A program made the translations under genes and the position numbers. A stretch of 35,953 nucleotides of DNA from Gammaproteobacteria bacterium. Its GTDB lineage: Bacteria; Pseudomonadota; Gammaproteobacteria; Thiohalospirales; Thiohalospiraceae. The notes under the pieces are model-generated. The model was given only the letters and a program-made list of their open reading frames with translations, searched no databases and was not told the origin of the DNA. How positions within the stretch are numbered: position 1 is the stretch's first letter; every line of letters begins with the position of its first letter. Positions 1-7,725 of this stretch are shown one piece after another. The stretch covers positions 1 through 35,953 of the forward strand of contig JAJRUX010000135.1 in assembly GCA_024277575.1 (NCBI GenBank), read 5' to 3'.

Positions 1-113
1 CCCGCTGCGGCGTTGCAGTGTTTGACAAGGGCGACAGCCATTGCCTGCACACTGCGCCTTGCTGCGAAACACCACAGGAACGCTGTATCCTGATTTATCA
101 CCTTGACGGAGTA
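1..113. other. Left-edge sequence without recognisable gene
   Basis: About 110 bases before the first palindromic repeat. Short open frames exist on both strands, but none has a start, a ribosome binding site or a recognisable motif. It may be the edge of a gene or mobile element that lies outside the window. Confidence 0.3.
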
Positions 114-279
114 CTAGGAGTCTGTCGGATTCGGGAATAATCTACTGCGCTGATGGGAGAGCGGCCAAAATATCCCCGGTTTTTCGTTAAACAGCCCCAT
201 ATTCGCCTCAAAACCGGAAATATTTTGACTCGTTCTCCCACCAGCTCGCTACGATTACCCAAACCCGACAGACTCCTAG
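114..279. repeat. Long palindromic repeat (MITE-like), about 166 bp
   Basis: The first 22 bases (from CTAGGAGTCTGTCGG) pair with the reverse complement of the last 22 with two mismatches. Similarity between the arms continues inward through GGGAGA/TCTCCC and CAAAATAT-type blocks to CCGGTTTT/AAAACCGG near the middle. The whole element could fold into one long hairpin. There is no open reading frame. This is typical of a non-autonomous palindromic element; the mobilising transposase is not identifiable here. Confidence 0.75.
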
Positions 280-340
280 CCGCCCACTCCCTTTTGATGA
301 ATTGACGCGATCAGCATTATTGATTTTTCGGCATTGATTA

Positions 341-487
341 TTAACAGGCTGTTGAAAAACCCTCATGCGGCACGATCCGGCGTTGGAATCCGGCTCAAAG
401 TGCTCATTTACTCCGTGTAAACTGCGCTTTTTCGCCGGATTCCGCCTTGTCTCGCACTCGCCCGAGGCTTTTTCAACAGCCTGTTAA
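341..487. repeat. Long palindromic repeat (MITE-like), about 147 bp
   Basis: The ends are perfect inverted repeats (TTAACAGGCTG and CAGCCTGTTAA), and the similarity continues inward through TTGAAAAA/TTTTTCAA and GGATTCC-type blocks. The apex contains TCATTTACTCCGTGTAAACT followed by CTTTTTCGCC. A very similar apex occurs in the otherwise different elements at 21184-21301 and 35704-35823, suggesting a shared origin. It has no coding capacity and lies just downstream of the DNA ligase gene. Confidence 0.75.
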
Positions 488-531
488 GGATTGTCGGCTT
501 GGGAAAAATTTCCATTGCAGGGTGGTGGATG

Positions 532-1428
532 TCAGGAATCGGGGTATTTTGCGGGAACAGGAGGTTGTTTCCTGGTTCCCGGCAGCTCTCTGATCCGCAG
601 AAAACTGGCAAACCTGGGAAGACCATTAACCGTCTTGCCGTAGTACTTGTAGGTGACAAGCGAACCGGCTGGAGGGGGATTATAGCGTTGCTGGTTGGTA
701 AATCCGCTGCCGAGACGGAAGCGGATGTTATCTTTGGTTTCAACCAGCAGTGCCCCCAGCATCCCGGTGTATTTTCCTTTTCCGGTCAGGTGGGTAATGA
801 CAACGGCTTCCGCATCCTGCCAGGATTTTACTTTTAGCAGGTCATCACTTCGGCCTGCCTGATAAAAAGAATCTCCCTTACGTAACATCAACCCCTCGCC
901 ACCGGTGGCAGCTATTTTATCCAGTTTTTTCATTAACGCCTCATGACTGGAAATCCGGGACTGTCCTACCCGTTGGACATAGGGAGAGGAGTTGTCAGCG
1001 AGCAGCGTCTTGAGTTTTTCCTGGCGTTCAGTGAAGGGGGTATCAGGCCACGGCAGATCAAAAACCATATAACGCACCTTGCTCCAGCCAGCAGTGGGTT
1101 TGGTGTCGCGAATGATGTTCATCAATTGTTCAAACCGGCTGCGTGCTATCCACAGCTCACCGTCAAGCGGTTGTGCCGGGAAACCAGCAATGAACCAGTC
1201 GGGAGCATTGTAGACGTTGCCCTGTCGGGAGACCAGCTTTTTTCCGTCCCAATAGGCGCGTGCGCCATCAAGTTTTTCGCTGAGCCAGTACTCTTTTATA
1301 TCAATGTCTTGCTTGTATGTCTTTGCCAGGGGGAGTCCAGGAGCGTACGAGTCTGCAAGAGCGGGGTGAAGGGCGAAAAAAACTAGTGTGACGTAGAGAG
1401 ATACAGACAGGTTGATATGTTTTGGCAT
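532..1428 (-). CDS. Exported minimal ATP-dependent DNA ligase (LigE-like)
   Basis: A 298-residue protein that seals nicks using ATP. The adenylated lysine lies in the motif EKLDGARA (K52). Further nucleotidyltransferase motifs follow: DGELW near residue 90, GEGLMLR near 178 and LLKVKSW near 198, then a C-terminal OB-fold part with GSGFTNQQR. There are no zinc-finger or BRCT domains. The first 25 residues are a good Sec signal peptide (hydrophobic core, then ALADSYAP), so the enzyme is predicted to be periplasmic. That is a known feature of small bacterial ligases of this type, which have been linked to DNA uptake or extracellular DNA. It stands alone on the minus strand between palindromic repeats and a gene-poor stretch. 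The family call is confident; the biological role is inference. Confidence 0.88.
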   Translation of the reverse strand: MPKHINLSVSLYVTLVFFALHPALADSYAPGLPLAKTYKQDIDIKEYWLSEKLDGARAYWDGKKLVSRQGNVYNAPDWFIAGFPAQPLDGELWIARSRFEQLMNIIRDTKPTAGWSKVRYMVFDLPWPDTPFTERQEKLKTLLADNSSPYVQRVGQSRISSHEALMKKLDKIAATGGEGLMLRKGDSFYQAGRSDDLLKVKSWQDAEAVVITHLTGKGKYTGMLGALLVETKDNIRFRLGSGFTNQQRYNPPPAGSLVTYKYYGKTVNGLPRFASFLRIRELPGTRKQPPVPAKYPDS

Positions 1429-2041
1429 TGGAGGGAGGGCTCTGACTAATTGCTTTATGGTAACAAAGCCGGGGTCGGTTTAAGAACAGGGTTGAGTAAT
1501 TCCTTGCAACTCTGTTACATCGCCTGGAGATTGATTTAACGCAGACGGTTTTCTTTGAGATAACAGGTGGTGAGTCCTGCAGCATAAACCCTCGTGGATG
1601 TTGCGGTGTTTGGAATTTATCGAAGCTATAAAAACCAGATCTTGGGGATGGTCAAAGTTCAACGGCTTTGCCAGCTGAACAGCTTGTCTGGTACATTTCA
1701 GATTTTGTTGGTACGGTACAATTTCATACTGCAATCCCGGCAGTTAGCAAATCTCGGACGTTGGATCAATTATTTTGGCAAGGAGTGCCGGTTCGCAGAC
1801 TTCGTTGGCAAAACTTGCTGTAGAGTAACTACAGCGGCGCTTTGCCACCTTGCTGCGAACCGGCGCGCGATGGCTGAATGCGACATATATTGTTGCCGGG
1901 TTAATAAAATGACAGGTCTGGGTGGGGAGAAGACACGCGCCTATGCGCAGTATCAACAGAGAAAGGTATAAACTGTCCCCTTGCCGGGATTAACCCTCTA
2001 TCAGCCGCTATATTGACACTTGAAAAATTGAGTAATAAACA
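1429..2041. other. Gene-poor intergenic region containing a hairpin repeat
   Basis: About 610 bases between the ligase start and amgK. Open frames here have poor coding character and no recognisable domain. It contains the palindromic repeat at 1787-1864 and one copy of a 16-base motif (ATATTGTTGCCGGGTT, 1887-1902) that recurs upstream of murU. The promoter of the amgK operon is expected in its right-hand part, but I could not assign -35/-10 boxes with confidence. Confidence 0.4.
1787..1864. repeat. Palindromic hairpin repeat, 78 bp
   Basis: Twelve perfectly paired terminal bases (GCCGGTTCGCAG and CTGCGAACCGGC), an inner TGGCAAA/TTTGCCA pair and an apical GCTGTAG/CTACAGC pair around AGTAA give a long interrupted hairpin. 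It lies about 180 bases upstream of amgK. It has no coding potential and is probably another non-autonomous repeat family. Confidence 0.65.
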
Positions 2042-3028
2042 ATGACGAATACAGATTCCCCCGCGGATACTCGGTTTGCACTACTCCAGCGCTGGCTGAG
2101 TGAGGATCTGGCTCTGCCCGTTGTTGATATCACGCCCGCCTCGGCTGATGCAAGTTTCCGGCGTTATTTTCGAATAAAACATAATGGCACTACATGCATT
2201 GTGATGGATGCTCCACCCGAGAAAGAAAATATCCAGCCATTTATCACCAGCTCGGTACTGCTGACCGGGTTGGGACTGCATGTTCCAGAGGTGCTTGAGC
2301 GAGACGAGCGGCACGGATTTCTGCTGCTGACCGATCTGGGTTCGAGGCAGTACCTGGATGAATTGAATGACAGCTCTGTTCAGAACCTTTACGGTGATGC
2401 GCTGCGAGCATTGATTTTGTTACAGAGCTGTCCGGCGACTGAGTTGCAACGGATTCCCCTTTATGACCGAGCGTTGCTACAGGCAGAAATGGCGCTGTTC
2501 CGTGACTGGTATCTGCAACGGCTGCGGAACATCTCCTTGACCGGTGAACAGAGGGAGATGCTTGATCATGCTTTTCTCTTTCTCGTTTCTGGCGCACTGG
2601 AGCAACCACGGGTGCTGGTGCATCGGGACTATCATTCACGCAATCTGATGATTAGTGAACCTAATCCCGGTGTGCTGGATTTTCAGGATGCAGTGGCCGG
2701 ACCGGTCAGCTATGATCTGGTGTCACTGTTGCGTGATTGCTACATCGCCTGGCCCCGTGAGCAGGTGGAAGATTGGGTAAGTCAGTATCACAGGCAGGCA
2801 ACCAGTGCCGGCATACTGCAACAGGCGGATACCGGCCAGTTATTGCGCTGGTTTGATCTGATGGGCGTGCAGCGTCACCTCAAGGCGATCGGGATATTTT
2901 CCCGTCTCAGCATCCGGGATGGAAAACCGGGCTATCTGAAGGATATTCCACGTACCCTGCACTATGTAAAGGATATCTGTTGCCGCTATCCTGAGCTGCA
3001 GGGACTGGAAAAAATTATTTCGATATGA
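2042..3028 (+). CDS. amgK: N-acetylmuramate/N-acetylglucosamine kinase AmgK
   Basis: A 328-residue aminoglycoside-phosphotransferase-fold kinase. AmgK phosphorylates the anomeric C1 of MurNAc (and GlcNAc) recovered from cell-wall turnover; MurU then makes UDP-MurNAc, bypassing de novo synthesis. Visible motifs are the catalytic loop VHRDYHSRNLM near residues 197-207, with Asp as catalytic base and Asn as metal ligand, and the metal-binding LDFQDAVAGP just after it. The length fits the family. The immediate downstream gene on the same strand is murU, the usual partner, which makes the specific assignment strong. The start ATG is followed by a Thr/Asn/Asp-rich N-terminus typical of the family. 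Confidence 0.92.
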   Translation: MTNTDSPADTRFALLQRWLSEDLALPVVDITPASADASFRRYFRIKHNGTTCIVMDAPPEKENIQPFITSSVLLTGLGLHVPEVLERDERHGFLLLTDLGSRQYLDELNDSSVQNLYGDALRALILLQSCPATELQRIPLYDRALLQAEMALFRDWYLQRLRNISLTGEQREMLDHAFLFLVSGALEQPRVLVHRDYHSRNLMISEPNPGVLDFQDAVAGPVSYDLVSLLRDCYIAWPREQVEDWVSQYHRQATSAGILQQADTGQLLRWFDLMGVQRHLKAIGIFSRLSIRDGKPGYLKDIPRTLHYVKDICCRYPELQGLEKIISI

Positions 3029-3112
3029 AATCACTCATCACAGAAAAAATAAAGATACTTGTCTCAGACCAAAGTAAAAAAAATGATGCACCAACTTATG
3101 CCTTCGATGTGA

Positions 3113-4365
<1,253 letters not shown>

Positions 4366-4442
4366 CGCTGGGTATAGGCAGAGTGCCCCCTGTTCTGATG
4401 GGTTGCTCTGCTGTATTCCTGGCATAGGAGTAGCGACCAACA

Positions 4443-5834
4443 GTGAACGGTAACCGGTTTTTTATTTTACTAATGGCGGGCTGTGTCTGTAGCTGCACGG
4501 CCGTTAGTCTCCGTTCCCCGCCACAGCTGACAGATACGATCCAGGTTCAGTTGATCACGCCCCCAGAGCCCGTTTCCAGTCAACCGGGGGGACTCAAGCC
4601 AGATTCGGTTCAGGTGCAACAAGCGCTGCGCGCACTGGATGGGAGAACTACCCATTATCCTCGAGACTATGAAGCTTATTTGCTCAAGGGGTTGATCTAT
4701 TATGAGACCCGCCAGTTTGATCGGGCTTTGACCGAGTTGGACAGGGTGGTGAGTCAGGCTCCGCGGTTTCATCTGGCGCAGATGATTCGTGGTGACATTT
4801 TACTGAGCCGTGTGGCACAGGTAAGCGGTATCGGGCACAATCCGGTGTTGCATGCCTTACCGGATTCCCGTTATGTGCTGGTTGAGGATCTTCGTGAGGA
4901 GGCACGTACGCGTATACGTGCCTACCTGCACGCACAGGACAAACGGAAACTGCCGGGGCAACTGTTGCGTATGGGGGAGTCAGTGGAAACCGCTGTACTG
5001 GTTGACAAACAGACTCATCGGCTTTATTTGTACGGTAATACCGGAGCAGATTCACCTCCAGAATTGCTCTATGATTTCTATGTGAGCACGGGAAGAAAAA
5101 GGGGCAACAAAGCAGTCAGGGGTGATTTGCGTACGCCGGAGGGTGTCTATTTTGTTACCAGTTATACTCCAGGCAGTCAGCTGCCAGAGAAGTACGGAGC
5201 AGCAGCTTTCCCGATTAACTACCCGAATGAGCTGGATCAATATCAACGTAAAACCGGGGGGGGGATCTGGTTGCATGGTATTACGCAACGATTTTACAGC
5301 CGTCCGCCGCTGGATAGTGAAGGTTGTATCGTGCTGTCAAATATTGACCTGGAGCATATTGTTTCCCTGATTTCACCTGGTTCGACACCGTTTATTATTG
5401 CCGAGCATCTTGATTGGTTGGAACAGGATGTCTGGCTTGAGCGTAAAAACGAGCTTATACAGACTCTGCAAACCTGGCAGGAAGATTGGGAAAGCGGTGA
5501 CACAGCGCGTTATCTGGCTAACTATGCACCGGGTTTCTGGGGGGGCGGGTATGATTTTGACGGTTGGTCAAGAATGAAGAAAAAAATGTTGCCGCGTAAC
5601 AATAGTTCACGAATTTCTGTCAATAATCTTTCTTTGCTGGCCTATTCACGCCGCGCTGAACCTGGCCGCGAGATCGTGATAGCTGATTTCCAGCTAACCT
5701 ATTCTGCAGGGGATTCCAATGGTAGCTGGAAAAAGCGTCTTTATCTTGAAAAAAACCAAGATCGCTGGTATGTGTTGCACGAAGCCAATATGAGAAAAAA
5801 GAGAACGACAATGGCTACTGTTAACAGACTATAG
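4443..5834 (+). CDS. L,D-transpeptidase (YkuD) lipoprotein with TPR-like and NTF2-like parts
   Basis: A 463-residue protein starting at GTG. The N-terminus ends in a lipobox (LLMAGC), predicting a lipoprotein. Residues about 55-105 are TPR-like (DYEAYLLKGLIYYETRQFDR). Residues about 185-320 are a YkuD catalytic domain: VLVDKQTHRLYLY, GIWLHGI with the conserved His, and SEGCIVLSN with the catalytic Cys. The C-terminal 130 residues resemble the SnoaL/NTF2-like domain found in this subfamily (WQEDWESGDTARYLANYAPG). Such enzymes make 3-3 peptidoglycan crosslinks or attach lipoproteins to the wall. An AGGAG lies about 12 bases before the start. The stop codon directly abuts the DUF5666 remnant, so the last few residues may have been altered by the rearrangement that brought that remnant here. 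Confidence 0.88.
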   Translation: MNGNRFFILLMAGCVCSCTAVSLRSPPQLTDTIQVQLITPPEPVSSQPGGLKPDSVQVQQALRALDGRTTHYPRDYEAYLLKGLIYYETRQFDRALTELDRVVSQAPRFHLAQMIRGDILLSRVAQVSGIGHNPVLHALPDSRYVLVEDLREEARTRIRAYLHAQDKRKLPGQLLRMGESVETAVLVDKQTHRLYLYGNTGADSPPELLYDFYVSTGRKRGNKAVRGDLRTPEGVYFVTSYTPGSQLPEKYGAAAFPINYPNELDQYQRKTGGGIWLHGITQRFYSRPPLDSEGCIVLSNIDLEHIVSLISPGSTPFIIAEHLDWLEQDVWLERKNELIQTLQTWQEDWESGDTARYLANYAPGFWGGGYDFDGWSRMKKKMLPRNNSSRISVNNLSLLAYSRRAEPGREIVIADFQLTYSAGDSNGSWKKRLYLEKNQDRWYVLHEANMRKKRTTMATVNRL

Positions 5835-6117
5835 TGGATGCCAGCGGCACCACCGGTACAGCATAACCCGTGTGGTTTTTGATGAAGAGGTTGAAGATCC
5901 GGTAGCAGACCTGACCACAGCCACTGACGGCCTGAGCAAAAGCTTTACCGTGCCCGGGAAGGATATCGTCGTAGATAGTGCTTCAACAGTATTCAAGAAT
6001 ACGAACTTTGCCTCGCTGACTGATAACGACATCGTAGAGGTGAGCGGCTACTTCGGTGCTGGCAGCCAGCTCCGGGCCAATGAGGTGGCATCGTTTTTGT
6101 CAGTCAGCCTCAAATGA
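5834..6117 (+). pseudogene. Frameshifted remnant of a DUF5666 protein
   Basis: Two reading frames join into one family signature. Bases 5834-5866 encode VDASGTTGTA then stop; the next frame continues ITRVVFDEEVEDP through a DUF5666-like beta-rich segment (TVFKNTNFASL, VEVSGYFGAG) to the stop at 6117. In DUF5666 proteins these pieces are contiguous (V-DA-G-TTGTA-R-V-FDDDVEGP), so a single-base deletion near 5862 explains the break. Only one repeat unit of what is usually a multi-unit exported protein survives. No start codon or ribosome binding site precedes it; it begins one base into the transpeptidase stop codon. Confidence 0.7.
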
Positions 6118-6125
6118 GACTGACA
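6103..6125 (+). terminator. Possible hairpin after the DUF5666 remnant
   Basis: GTCAGCCTCA and TGAGACTGAC form a nearly perfect stem around AA, with one mismatch, overlapping the stop codon of the remnant. No T-run follows, so it may be a factor-independent terminator without a classical tail or simply a stable hairpin. Confidence 0.3.
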
Positions 6126-6156
6126 CGCACCAGCCACCCATCAGGATCAAGGTATC

Positions 6157-6183
6157 GGGGTTTCTGCTTGCAGAAAACACCCC
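6157..6183. terminator. Strong hairpin, candidate terminator
   Basis: GGGGT-TTCTGC and GCAGAA-ACCCC pair around a TT loop with a small bulge. It lies about 40 bases after the DUF5666 remnant and could end transcription from the murU/transpeptidase operon. No long T-run is present on either strand. Confidence 0.35.
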
Positions 6184-6426
6184 GCGCCCCTGATTCATTC
6201 GAGTCCCAGAAAATCGTCGGTGCCAAGCGCTTGTCCAATTGTCTTTATAGTAACCGGTATTGTGGTTCCCCGCCGTGGTGGGGCAGACCCTCGTGACTCA
6301 AGGATTGGGCGCATCAGTAACCAGGAAATCGTCGTTACCGTATCAATGGCTGAGTGGGTTTCCAATCAGATCTCTTGTGGTTTCTAACCAAACCCCTTTG
6401 ACGGCTCCCCCGCTCAACCGAACCGG

Positions 6427-6786
6427 TTACCCAAATAGCTTACGCGGAACAAACGGCACCTGATCACGCATCACATAGTAACTTGCCCTCGCCAATTTGT
6501 GAGATAACGTCTTTAATGCTACTACACGTTTTGTCTTGGCCATTTTTTGTTGGTAGTAGTGTTTGGCATCTTCACTATGGCGGATTGCAAAATTAGCGGC
6601 TTCAATAAAGGCCCAGGATAGATATTTGTTTCCGTTCTCAGGGTTGCACTTTCTTTTTGCCGTTGCTAATGCGCACACTGTCTACGCAGCGGCAGTAGGA
6701 GGCGAAGTTGCCTCGAGTGATATCGCCTGTTTCAAACATGATGGTGAGCGCAAGGATCTTTCCAACCCTCTTGATGTTCTCTTTCA
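6427..6786 (-). pseudogene. IS110-family transposase, C-terminal fragment (frameshifted)
   Basis: Minus-strand bases 6786 to about 6665 encode a segment like KILALTIMFETGDITRGNFASYC...SNGKKK. The frame then shifts and continues ENGNKYLSWAFIEAANFAIR and KLARASYYVMRDQVPF to the stop at 6427. This is the conserved C-terminal part of IS110/IS116 transposases, with YCRCVDS followed by the SNGKKK region. The N-terminal DEDD catalytic half is missing, a few residues are deleted before NFASYC and one frameshift is present, so it is inactive. No element ends were found. Confidence 0.8.
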
Positions 6787-7010
6787 TGGGTTACTCCTTC
6801 ATCAATGGCTGTTACTGCCAGTTCAGAGAAATGACACAGAATTCTGAACACCACCCTAAATTTCGTGCGTTTGCCCTGTAGTGATTACCTCTTTGTAGTC
6901 ATCACCCTTTGCGGCTCATCAGTCCATCTTCATGGCGCACATATCTGGGAGCACTCCCGGAAACAACTCAGCCAATGAAAACAAACAAGCGCTCCTTCCG
7001 ACAGGCGATA
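6787..7010. other. Intergenic, nothing recognised
   Basis: About 220 bases between the IS110 remnant and the end of the cytochrome gene. I see no conserved coding sequence, RNA motif or strong terminator for the respiratory operon that ends at 7011. Confidence 0.4.
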
Positions 7011-7691
7011 TCAATCCTCTTCTCTCTCTGGCCAGTCCACATCGGCATGAACCAGATTGTAGTGACAGTGGATGCAGGATTTTTCGCCCTTGTCTATCTG
7101 TGGCCTCGCCGCCTTATGTTGTTTTATCCCACTCCACACTTCGGCATCAATCTTGTGGCACACCATGCATTTTTCACTCCGATCGGCAACCATCTTGTCC
7201 CGTACACGGGCCGCCAGCTTGATGCGCAGCTCCTCCCATTCGGGAATATCGCGCAAGCTGTTCGAGATGGCATCAAACGGGGATTTTCCATATCGTCCGT
7301 CATTAATATATAGAAACTTGAAGTGAAGAAACTCCCCAAGACCATGTGGTTCATGACAGCCGACACACCCGGGGCGAACACCCAGATCATTATCGTAGTG
7401 CGGCGAATCCTTGTACTCATAGAATGGATAGGCATGACACTCACCACACCCCACGGACATATCAAACGCCGCCGGCTCAAACAGTTTTGTGGGCTTGAAA
7501 TCATCAATGGACTCACTCAACCCACCCATCGGCAAATCCTCTTCCGGATTTTCGAATACCTCATGGCAGACGGTGCAGGCGCTTGGCCTGGTAAAGCGAG
7601 AACTACTACAACTCACTCCGGAAACAATGAGAATAAAGACAAGCACAGAGGCAATGGTTATAAGCCCTGTTCTGGATTTCAGGAAGTTCAA
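7011..7691 (-). CDS. Membrane-anchored pentaheme cytochrome c
   Basis: A 226-residue protein with five CxxCH heme sites at about residues 39-43, 82-86, 109-113, 175-179 and 206-210. Residues 10-27 form one hydrophobic segment followed by VSCSSS; it could be an NrfH/NapC-like membrane anchor or an imperfect lipobox. The start codon is TTG, chosen because an AGGAGG lies nine bases before it. It is the last gene of the Fe-S/NrfD/molybdopterin operon and is separated from the molybdopterin subunit by about 35 bases. It probably passes electrons between that complex and periplasmic partners. Classical NapC/NirT proteins have four hemes, so this is not a standard member. Partner and direction of electron flow are unknown. 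Confidence 0.82.
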   Translation of the reverse strand: MNFLKSRTGLITIASVLVFILIVSGVSCSSSRFTRPSACTVCHEVFENPEEDLPMGGLSESIDDFKPTKLFEPAAFDMSVGCGECHAYPFYEYKDSPHYDNDLGVRPGCVGCHEPHGLGEFLHFKFLYINDGRYGKSPFDAISNSLRDIPEWEELRIKLAARVRDKMVADRSEKCMVCHKIDAEVWSGIKQHKAARPQIDKGEKSCIHCHYNLVHADVDWPEREED

Positions 7692-7725
7692 TCGACTACC
7701 CCTCCTTTAACCGGTTCCCCGGAGA

